Assembly: GCA_903907665.1 (NCBI GenBank)
Contig: CAIVOW010000213.1
Location: forward strand, 1 to 5,169
Direction: 5' to 3'
DNA: 5,169 bases
From: an uncultured Actinomycetes bacterium
GTDB taxonomy: Bacteria > Actinomycetota > Actinomycetes > Nanopelagicales > Nanopelagicaceae
Within the stretch, counting starts at the first letter, position 1. Each line of letters begins with the position of its first letter. Below the pieces are notes generated by a model. The model was given only the letters and a program-made list of their open reading frames with translations. It searched no databases and was not told the origin of the DNA. The translations under genes were made by a program, and so were the position numbers. Shown here one piece after another: positions 1 to 5,169 of this stretch.

Positions 1-11
1 ATGTTGTGGTG

Positions 12-37
12 AAGGGTTAGTTTTTAGCCGCTTTTTT
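12..37 (+). terminator. Weak plus-strand intrinsic-terminator-like hairpin at the left edge
   Basis: On the plus strand, GGTTA (15-19) pairs with TAGCC (25-29, one G-U pair) around a 5-nt loop. The stem extends by AAG against CTT across one bulged G, and a six-T run (32-37) follows directly. This would end a convergent plus-strand transcript entering from the left, and it overlaps the end of the kinase gene. Transcripts of the minus-strand operon would see no U-run after the same hairpin, so the operon's own terminator is not visible. No gene is supported in bases 1-35. Confidence 0.3.
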
Positions 38-950
38 ATTCAACTTCTTGAAGTGACGGATAACGGTTTGCAGAAGGTCTTGAAACGACCATGGTTGCTA
101 CTTTCGTGGCGAATGCCAGCGCATCTTCAATCTTTTCATCGCGAGCCAAACAAAAGGCGAGTGCGGCAGCAAAACTGTCACCAGCGCCAGTGGAATCGAT
201 AACTTTGGCTGGTTTAACCGGGATAGTAATTTCATTACCAGAGCGATCTAAGTAAAAGATTCCCTTTTCTGACATTTTTACGATGATTGCCTTTTGTGCA
301 ATATTTCCCAGCGCACGTGCTGCTTCGATTGGATTTAAAATTCCTGTGAGTGCGGTTGCTTCGGTTTCGTTAGGCAAGAAATAATCAGTGAGGCCGGCTA
401 GGTGTAGTACCCGGTCACGGCCATCCGTGTTCCAATTGTCTGGATCCCAACCAGTGTCGAATAAAGAGGTTCCGCCATTCGCCCTAACATTGTTTAGTAA
501 ATTTGCGCCACCACTTTTAAACATTCCGGGGTTTGAGAAATATCCGGTGTAGAGAACGAAGTCAGCCGATGCTGCTGGACCCTGGGACATATAGTCCTCG
601 ACGCGTTCGAGAACGCCGTTGACTGTGTAGAAAGCACGTTCGCGATTTTCGGATTCCACCGCAATAGAAATTGCTGTTACTTCACCAGGGACCACGAGCA
701 AGTCTTTGGCCAGGCCCATCTTTACTAAGTCTTCATAGAGCCAGCGACCTACGAGATCATCACCGAGCATGCTAAAGAGTCCTTGCTTGGCGCCTAAGGC
801 GTGCAAAGTGAGCGAGGCGTTACCTGCTGCTCCTGCAATTCGGACGTCGATGCGCTCAACCAGAGTGTCACCGCCAGGAATTGGGAGTGCATCTATTGGG
901 CTGGCGAGAACATCTAGTTGAAGATTGCCAACAATATTTATACTTTTCAT
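36..950 (-). CDS. PfkB-family carbohydrate kinase (ribokinase / fructoselysine-kinase-like)
   Basis: This is a cytoplasmic ATP-dependent sugar kinase of 304 aa, the usual length for the ribokinase/PfkB family. The first strand (INIVGNLQLD, residues 4-13) carries the expected early Asp13. The glycine-rich N-terminal PfkB signature is at about 38-54 (AGAAGNAS, Asn44). The magnesium-associated N-x-x-E motif is N194-E197 within PNETEA. The C-terminal signature DSTGAGDSF (252-260) holds the anion hole and the catalytic base Asp258. All key residues are present, so the enzyme should be active. The ATG at 950 is chosen because strand 1 begins directly after it, although no good Shine-Dalgarno lies upstream. 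It is the last gene of the cluster, 16 nt after the SIS gene. PfkB members act on ribose, fructose derivatives, KDG, nucleosides and fructosamines, and the sequence alone does not fix the substrate. Its pairing with a SIS enzyme and an importer suggests it phosphorylates the imported compound before the SIS step. Confidence 0.93.
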   Translation of the reverse strand: MKSINIVGNLQLDVLASPIDALPIPGGDTLVERIDVRIAGAAGNASLTLHALGAKQGLFSMLGDDLVGRWLYEDLVKMGLAKDLLVVPGEVTAISIAVESENRERAFYTVNGVLERVEDYMSQGPAASADFVLYTGYFSNPGMFKSGGANLLNNVRANGGTSLFDTGWDPDNWNTDGRDRVLHLAGLTDYFLPNETEATALTGILNPIEAARALGNIAQKAIIVKMSEKGIFYLDRSGNEITIPVKPAKVIDSTGAGDSFAAALAFCLARDEKIEDALAFATKVATMVVSRPSANRYPSLQEVE

Positions 951-966
951 TTTTTACAGCTTTGCA

Positions 967-1965
967 TCAAACTATTTTAGTATCTTCTTGCTTATATCTA
1001 AAGCCATCTACTTTTAGGCCACGTGATTTTGCCAGGTGGTATGCAACAAGTTGAACCCCAACAATTTCAAAAATAGCAGAGGTCATTGGATTCTCGCCGA
1101 TAGGAAGTTGATAAGTAGTTGCCGAGTCGATTGAGACTTTATTTTGGGTTAGCAGAAGTACTGGGCATTTGAGTCCAGTGAGATAAGTTGCCAACTCAAT
1201 TTCTCGGCCCGAGCCAATAACTATCGCACCAACGTTGCTTTCAAGAGGCTCCATTGGCCCGTGAAGGTAGTTATAGGTCTCGTGAAAGGCGGTGCGTAAA
1301 TGCGCGACCTCTCGAAGGAGTAACGCGCCTTCACCGGCGCTCGCGATTGCAATTCCAGTTCCAATGACATCAACAAGAGCTAGGTCATCAAAAACTGGAA
1401 CTAGAGTCTGGGCTATTGGCTTGAACTTAGTAATTACCTCGGCCACTTGAGTTGAAAGTTTTGACCAATCTGATTTTGTGCCAGACCAATATTCCCCGAT
1501 TATTCCTAAGGCTTGGAGAGTTGCGGTGAAACCGATCGTGTAGACAGCGCTATCTTCACCACAATTTAGCGGCAGGATATTTGGAATTTGTGAACCAAGT
1601 GGTGAGTCAGGAAAATTTGTGATAAGGGCCATCTTTGAAGCTGTAATGTTATTTTCTGATTTGAGAATTGCCACGGCTCGTAATACTTCAGAACTGCGGC
1701 CGGACTCACTGATGACTAGGTAGAAATCTGCCTCACTTGTCTTAGTTGTGATGATTTCACTTGCGCTTATCGAAAAGGCACGGACACCAATTGTGCGGTA
1801 ATAGTGGGCAGCAGCTCTTGCTCCGTATTCACTGGCGCCAATTCCAATGATTCCAACCACCTGATCCTTGGAAATTGCGGACAATTGGCTAAGTGAGCCA
1901 ACTATTGAGGCTCTGCTCTGATCAAGGAACTCTGGTTGGCCTTCTAGGATCTCTAAGAATTTCAA
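967..1965 (-). CDS. Double-SIS-domain sugar-phosphate isomerase / deaminase / deglycase
   Basis: This 332-aa cytoplasmic protein has two tandem SIS domains and no glutaminase domain, so it is not a full GlmS. SIS 1 shows GIIGIGASEYGARAAA (38-53) and the phosphosugar-binding SESGRSSE loop (86-93). SIS 2 begins at about 199 (DVIGTGIAIASAGEGALLLRE) and includes LHGPMEPLE (234-242). Aligned by eye to the E. coli GlmS isomerase domain, Glu219 and His235 fall on catalytic Glu488 and His504 with the same 16-residue spacing, while the Lys485 position is Leu216. The C-terminal tail (GFRYKQEDTKIV, 321-332) lacks an obvious match to the GlmS catalytic lysine. The start is TTG at 1965, 3 nt after the upstream permease stop, with an AAAAGG Shine-Dalgarno 7 nt upstream. 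Candidate activities are amino-sugar-6-phosphate deaminase, aldose-ketose isomerase, or FrlB/FraB-type fructosamine-6-phosphate deglycase. Family assignment is firm; the reaction is not. Confidence 0.9.
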   Translation of the reverse strand: MKFLEILEGQPEFLDQSRASIVGSLSQLSAISKDQVVGIIGIGASEYGARAAAHYYRTIGVRAFSISASEIITTKTSEADFYLVISESGRSSEVLRAVAILKSENNITASKMALITNFPDSPLGSQIPNILPLNCGEDSAVYTIGFTATLQALGIIGEYWSGTKSDWSKLSTQVAEVITKFKPIAQTLVPVFDDLALVDVIGTGIAIASAGEGALLLREVAHLRTAFHETYNYLHGPMEPLESNVGAIVIGSGREIELATYLTGLKCPVLLLTQNKVSIDSATTYQLPIGENPMTSAIFEIVGVQLVAYHLAKSRGLKVDGFRYKQEDTKIV

Positions 1966-1968
1966 GGA

Positions 1969-2823
1969 TTAACCTTTTACCGATCCGGCGGTTAGCCCGC
2001 CAATTATGTTTCGTTGGAAAATCAAAGCCAATATAACTGGTGGAAGAGCAGCAAGGAAACCGCCTGCGCAAACTAAACCATAGTCGGAGGAGTATTTGCC
2101 CGCGAATTCAGCAATTGCAACTGGAATCGTCTTTGCATTTGTTGTTGATGTAAAGATAAGTGAGAAGAGGAATTCATCCCACGCTAGGAGAAATGCGAAT
2201 AGGGCACTGGCGAATAATCCTGGCCGTGAAAGTGGAAGGACAATCCTAAAGAATGCACCCATTCGACTGCAGCCATCGACTCGTGCCGCTTCCTCTAAAT
2301 CGACTGGAAGGGTTCGGAAATAGTTACTCATTGTCCAAAGAGTAAAAGGTGTAATCAAGGAGCAGTAAGTTATAACGAGGCCCAATTTAGTATCTAACAG
2401 GCCGAGGTTTGCGATGATCAAATAAAGTGGAATTACTAGAACAATCGGTGGCAACATGTAGACTGAGAGAAAGCCAAAAAGTATGGTTCGGCGGAATCTA
2501 AATTTCAACCGCGCGAAGGCATAAGCACCAAGTGAGCCAACCATGATTGATACCGCGGTTGTGCCAGTAGCAACAATAAAACTATTTAACATTGAAACTC
2601 GAAAGTTGGCTGCGACGTTATCGCCATTAACTTGTTGGAAGAAAATATCGCGGAATCTAGAAAATGTTGGATGAGCCGGGAACCAGTGGAAGGGAACTGA
2701 AATCAGCTCGCTTGCGGGGGAGATACTTGAAATAAATAGCCAGATGAATGGCCCTAGAACTGCAAGTGCCATAACCCCGGCAGCTACGTGGATAAAGATC
2801 ATGTACCGACGAGAAGGTTTCAA
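1969..2823 (-). CDS. ABC sugar transporter permease, MalG/UgpE type (CUT1)
   Basis: This inner-membrane permease subunit of a carbohydrate importer has 284 aa, typical of the MalG/UgpE family. About six membrane segments are visible, at roughly 9-33, 80-105, 113-138, 146-168, 201-224 and 247-271. The cytoplasmic EAA loop that docks the ATPase runs from Glu178 to Pro197 (EAARVDG followed by I-V-L-P). The C-terminus FQRNIIGGLTAGSVKG is the classic end of this family. The TTG at 2823 is used as the start: it sits 2 nt after the stop of the preceding permease and has a strong GGAGGA Shine-Dalgarno with a 6-nt spacer. The ATG seven codons further in would trim the basic N-terminus and lacks that spacing. 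It would pair with the upstream MalF-like subunit and use a shared ATPase, since none is encoded here. Confidence 0.95.
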   Translation of the reverse strand: MKPSRRYMIFIHVAAGVMALAVLGPFIWLFISSISPASELISVPFHWFPAHPTFSRFRDIFFQQVNGDNVAANFRVSMLNSFIVATGTTAVSIMVGSLGAYAFARLKFRFRRTILFGFLSVYMLPPIVLVIPLYLIIANLGLLDTKLGLVITYCSLITPFTLWTMSNYFRTLPVDLEEAARVDGCSRMGAFFRIVLPLSRPGLFASALFAFLLAWDEFLFSLIFTSTTNAKTIPVAIAEFAGKYSSDYGLVCAGGFLAALPPVILALIFQRNIIGGLTAGSVKG

Positions 2824-2825
2824 AA

Positions 2826-3722
2826 TTAATCCTCCAACTCGTCTTGGCGCAGTGCTTTAATATAGAACCATGCCATAACCAAAATAACTGCGACGATTAA
2901 GTATGCAAGGGCAGAGCCGTACCCAAAGTATTCATTCGAAAAGGTTTGTTGGTAGGTGTAAAACGAGATTGTTTGAGTACCGGAAGCTGGGCCGCCCTTA
3001 GTCATTATGTAGATAATGTCGAAGACTTTAAAAGCATCGATAGTACGTAATATCAATACGACCATGATGCTGGGAAGTAAAAGTGGAACTGTGATGTTCC
3101 AAAATGCCTTTATCGGGCTCGCCCCATCGACTCGAGCTGATTCATATAGGTCTTTTGGGATTGTTTGAAGGCCGGCAAGAATGAAGAAAACAACTAGCGA
3201 GGTGTTCTTCCAGACATCAGCGATGATCACCATATTCAAGGCTAAAAATGGTGAGCCCAGCCAGAAGTGCGGTTCTTTACTTATGTGGGTGGTGTGAAGA
3301 AGTGCATTTAGCACGCCATAGTGGTCGTTATATATCCAGCGCCAAAGTGCGCCGTTAACAATGGTTGGTAGCGCCCAAGGGATAACAACCAAACTTCGCC
3401 AGACACCTAGAAACTTCAGCGGGGCATTTAATAGAAGGGCAATCAAAATTCCGAGGGATAATTCAAAGAAGGTAGAGACCAAAGTGAAATAGAGCGAGTG
3501 GCCCACAACCATTCGGAAATCTGAACTGCTAAATGCCTGAAAGTAATTTCCGAGCCCAACAAACGGATATTTACCTGGCTGCGGACTATCAATATTAAAA
3601 AATGACATCCAGAGCGTGCGCAAGATTGGATAGATGACGACCCAGCCAACAACCATTAGTGCGGGCAGAATCAAGGCGAAGGCTAAAATGCCTTCGCCCC
3701 GAAACTTCTGTAGATACTTAAT
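2826..3722 (-). CDS. ABC sugar transporter permease, MalF/UgpA type (CUT1), probable ATT start
   Basis: This is the MalF/UgpA-like membrane subunit of the importer. From the first conventional start codon (TTG at 3674) it would be 282 aa and begin inside the first membrane helix. The open frame continues 16 codons upstream and reads KYLQKFRGEGILAFALILPA, the basic stretch plus start of helix 1 expected in this family. The in-frame stop at 3734-3732 limits the start, and no ATG, GTG or TTG lies in that extension. The best candidate is ATT at 3722, preceded by TAAGGG with a 6-nt spacer, giving 298 aa. Membrane segments lie at roughly 12-36, 74-100, 109-131, 160-186, 217-238 and 268-290. The EAA loop is present as ESARVDG through I-T-V-P (about 194-213, Ser for the middle Ala). 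It follows the binding-protein gene by 51 nt and lies 2 nt before the next permease. Product identity is secure; the exact start is not. Confidence 0.85.
   Translation of the reverse strand: MKYLQKFRGEGILAFALILPALMVVGWVVIYPILRTLWMSFFNIDSPQPGKYPFVGLGNYFQAFSSSDFRMVVGHSLYFTLVSTFFELSLGILIALLLNAPLKFLGVWRSLVVIPWALPTIVNGALWRWIYNDHYGVLNALLHTTHISKEPHFWLGSPFLALNMVIIADVWKNTSLVVFFILAGLQTIPKDLYESARVDGASPIKAFWNITVPLLLPSIMVVLILRTIDAFKVFDIIYIMTKGGPASGTQTISFYTYQQTFSNEYFGYGSALAYLIVAVILVMAWFYIKALRQDELED
2830..2835 (-). promoter_or_regulatory. Ribosome binding site of the MalG-type permease (TTG start)
   Basis: GGAGGA near the 3' end of the upstream permease gene is followed by TTAATT and then TTG at 2823. It is the strongest Shine-Dalgarno in the window and fixes a non-ATG start. 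The upstream stop codon lies inside the spacer, so the two permeases are likely translationally coupled. Confidence 0.7.
3672..3701 (-). repeat. Strong stem-loop at the binding-protein/permease junction
   Basis: A perfect 9-bp inverted repeat, GGCGAAGGC (3675-3683) and GCCTTCGCC (3690-3698), encloses a 6-nt loop. In the minus-strand RNA the stem extends by two G-U pairs and one C-G pair, to 12 bp (3672-3701). No U-run follows, so it is not a classical intrinsic terminator. It lies about 73 nt after the binding-protein stop, within codons 8-17 of the extended permease reading. Its position suggests an RNA-processing or 3'-protection element that keeps binding-protein mRNA more abundant than permease mRNA, but that role is inferred. 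Confidence 0.7.
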
Positions 3723-3728
3723 TGCTAG

Positions 3729-3734
3729 CCCTTA
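3729..3734 (-). promoter_or_regulatory. Shine-Dalgarno site deciding the permease ATT start
   Basis: In the minus strand the sequence TAAGGG is followed by six bases (CTAGCA) and then ATT AAG TAT. This spacing is suited to initiation at 3722. The downstream TTG at 3674 has no purine-rich site at a proper distance and is itself caught in the base of the hairpin. The TAA inside this motif is the in-frame stop that bounds the permease reading frame. Confidence 0.5.
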
Positions 3735-3773
3735 ATTGTTCTTAGTGATGCGATTAGCGGATGCGGTTCCAAA

Positions 3774-5084
3774 TCACACTTTAAGGATTGCAGCGGCTTT
3801 GCTAGCTGCATCATCGAGCGCCTTTTGTGGCGACTTCTGCCCAATGAGTGCTTTTGAGGCTTCTGCTTGGAGCACTAGTGACATTGCGTTGTATTGGATA
3901 ACTTGTGGACGCAAAATCATGTCGTTCAATTCGATCTTGGCTTGTGCAACCATCGCCGGATTTGTCTTGATAACTTGTGGATCGCTATAAGAGGTCTTCC
4001 AAACTGGCAAGGAATCGACGGCAGTTGCGTTCTGTTCCTTCTGACTTGAAATGAATGACATGTAAGCCCATGCTGCTTCAGGATTTTTGGATCCAGCACT
4101 CATTGCAAGTGCCATGCTGCCGTTTACACCTGGCCGCTTACCGGATGGTCCAGCAGGGGTTTGGGCAACTTTGATCTTGCCGGCAACCTTGCTCTGCTTA
4201 GGATCATTTGCCATGCCCCACATGTAAGTCCAGTTCAATCCAGCACTGATTTGGCCGGCAGAGAACATCTTGCGGACATCATCTTCAGCAATAGTTGTCG
4301 AAGTTGGATCTGATAAGCCATCAACAATTGATTTATGCATGAATTCCAGGGCTTGAACTCCGCCGCCCTTATTGAAAGCTGGCTTGCCAGATGCATCAAG
4401 GAATTGACCACCAAATGCACCGAGTAATTGAATGTAGTCACAGATCATTGATTCCGATTGTGCCCAAGACCAAGCAAGTGGGTACTTAACTACGCCGGCC
4501 TTCTTGATTGCTGCTGCTGCTTTCATAACTCCATCCCAAGTTCCCATGGAACCGGCATCGACCTTTGCTTTCGCTAAATGATCAGTGTTATAGAAGAAGT
4601 ACTTAGTATCTAGAATCCAAGGGATGCCATAGAAGTGGTTGTTGTATGCGGAAGTTGCAACAGCGCCACCTAGCATGTCTGTCGACCAACTCTTTGGCCA
4701 ACGGCTGGTTACATCAGCAACCATTTTCTTGCTACCAAACTCAGCTGGCCAAATAACGTCAATCAAAACAACGTCGTAGGTATGAGCCAAAGCAGATGCA
4801 ACGATCTTGTCATGGAGCGCCTCGTATGCGACGAACTCAGTTTTAACAGTCACATTTGGGTAGGCGGCTTTGAAGTTTGCAGTCATCTTTGCAATATCTG
4901 TATCTGAGTAGCCAGCCTGCTTCATGAAGAGAGCACTTACTGTTCCAGAAATTTTAGCGCCTTCTTTGAAACCACCAGCAAAAGCCTGTCCCGGAACTAG
5001 CGAGGCAATACCTGCCGCAGTTCCAGCTGCTATAAAACCACGACGAGAGAGTTCGCGTTCAACCGCAGTTACATCTTTTTCCAT
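3774..5084 (-). CDS. ABC sugar transporter extracellular solute-binding protein with Tat signal
   Basis: This 436-aa family 1 (CUT1-type) solute-binding protein captures the sugar outside the membrane and delivers it to the two permeases. The N-terminus has a twin-arginine motif (SRRGFI, Arg14-Arg15), a hydrophobic stretch (about 17-30) and an AFA cleavage site at 34-36. There is no Cys at the cleavage site, so it is not a lipoprotein. Family hallmarks are YGIPWILDTKYFFYN (152-166), GTWD (181-184), NWTYMWG (284-290), GVNGSMALAMS (319-329) with the following KNPEAAWAYMSF block, and a C-terminal QYNAMSLVLQAEASKAL helix. Several tryptophans (156, 205, 207, 285, 289) could stack on a sugar ring. 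ATG 5084 is the natural start because it provides the n-region of the signal; a GGGG stretch lies 4 nt upstream. It is the first gene of the cluster, as is usual for binding proteins that need high expression. The ligand cannot be read from sequence. Confidence 0.95.
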   Translation of the reverse strand: MEKDVTAVERELSRRGFIAAGTAAGIASLVPGQAFAGGFKEGAKISGTVSALFMKQAGYSDTDIAKMTANFKAAYPNVTVKTEFVAYEALHDKIVASALAHTYDVVLIDVIWPAEFGSKKMVADVTSRWPKSWSTDMLGGAVATSAYNNHFYGIPWILDTKYFFYNTDHLAKAKVDAGSMGTWDGVMKAAAAIKKAGVVKYPLAWSWAQSESMICDYIQLLGAFGGQFLDASGKPAFNKGGGVQALEFMHKSIVDGLSDPTSTTIAEDDVRKMFSAGQISAGLNWTYMWGMANDPKQSKVAGKIKVAQTPAGPSGKRPGVNGSMALAMSAGSKNPEAAWAYMSFISSQKEQNATAVDSLPVWKTSYSDPQVIKTNPAMVAQAKIELNDMILRPQVIQYNAMSLVLQAEASKALIGQKSPQKALDDAASKAAAILKV

Positions 5085-5106
5085 GGTTCCCCAATTCCTG
5101 TAGGTA

Positions 5107-5146
5107 GACCTTCAGATGACTCTAATACTTTCGATTTCTAAAGGTC
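5107..5146. repeat. Inverted repeat GACCTT / AAGGTC bracketing the putative promoter
   Basis: GACCTT at 5107-5112 and its exact complement AAGGTC at 5141-5146 are separated by 28 bp. The distal copy overlaps the proposed -35 box, and the proximal copy lies near the expected transcription start. The pair could be half-sites for a regulator or could be chance, since the arms are only 6 bp. The remaining leader (5085-5169, 85 nt) shows no gene and no recognisable riboswitch. Confidence 0.3.
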
Positions 5147-5148
5147 AA
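5119..5148 (-). promoter_or_regulatory. Possible sigma-70-type promoter upstream of the binding-protein gene
   Basis: On the minus strand, TTGACC (5148-5143) resembles a -35 box. TAGAGT (5124-5119) fits the loose TANNNT -10 pattern with an 18-bp spacer. An overlapping alternative -10, TATTAG (5127-5122), would leave only a 15-bp spacer. The position gives a leader of roughly 25-30 nt before the ATG at 5084, which is reasonable for the first gene of the operon. Neither -10 is a strong match, and a promoter beyond the window edge cannot be excluded. Confidence 0.3.
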
Positions 5149-5169
5149 TAGATTGAGCCTCTAACATAA

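Noticed and set aside
967..1965. Calling the SIS gene glmS (glucosamine-6-phosphate synthase)
   Set aside because: The protein is 332 aa, has no N-terminal glutaminase domain with Cys at position 2, and lacks the Lys485 equivalent.
2096..2323. 75-codon plus-strand open frame
   Set aside because: It lies wholly antisense to the well-supported MalG-type permease and its translation resembles no family.
3443..3652. 69-codon minus-strand open frame
   Set aside because: It is an out-of-frame shadow inside the MalF-type permease gene.
3672..3701. Hairpin as a rho-independent terminator
   Set aside because: No U-run follows in the minus-strand RNA, and the operon clearly continues through it.
3736..3990. 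84-codon plus-strand open frame
   Set aside because: It is antisense to the 3' end of the binding-protein gene, with no ribosome binding site or family resemblance.
4235..4441. 68-codon minus-strand open frame
   Set aside because: It is an out-of-frame shadow inside the binding-protein gene.
4505..4522. GCT-repeat tract (plus strand) as a microsatellite
   Set aside because: It simply encodes a short alanine run in the binding protein (AAAA, about residues 189-192) and is too short to be a meaningful repeat.

Overview
The window holds one compact five-gene cluster, entirely on the minus strand and read from right to left. In transcription order it encodes a Tat-exported sugar-binding protein (5084-3774), a MalF/UgpA-type permease (about 3722-2826), a MalG/UgpE-type permease (2823-1969), a double-SIS-domain sugar-phosphate isomerase, deaminase or deglycase (1965-967), and a PfkB-family sugar kinase (950-36). 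Gaps between the last four genes are 2, 3 and 16 nt, so they very probably form one operon. The only larger internal gap, 51 nt or more, follows the binding-protein gene.

Taken together this is an uptake-and-activation unit. A CUT1-type ABC importer captures and imports a sugar or amino-sugar-like compound, the PfkB kinase phosphorylates it, and the SIS enzyme isomerises, deaminates or cleaves the phosphorylated product. No ATP-binding subunit, regulator or glycosidase is present, so the importer probably borrows a shared MsmX/MsiK-like ATPase. The gene set (binding protein, two permeases, SIS enzyme, PfkB kinase, no ATPase) matches that of the Bacillus frl fructosamine operon. A fructosamine or amino-sugar substrate is therefore the leading but unproven hypothesis.

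The organism cannot be fixed from this window. Base composition looks moderate (about mid-40s % G+C by eye), non-coding space is very small, two genes start with TTG, and the binding protein carries a Tat signal. This would fit a streamlined free-living bacterium such as a freshwater planktonic actinobacterium, but that is an inference.

Region by region: 1-35 is non-coding and holds a weak plus-strand terminator-like hairpin. 36-3722 carries the two enzymes and two permeases. 3723-3773 is the spacer after the binding-protein gene. 3774-5084 is the binding protein. 5085-5169 is the upstream leader, with a possible promoter bracketed by a 6-bp inverted repeat. The most unusual local features are an apparent ATT start for the first permease and a strong perfect 9-bp hairpin at its 5' end, just after the binding-protein gene.
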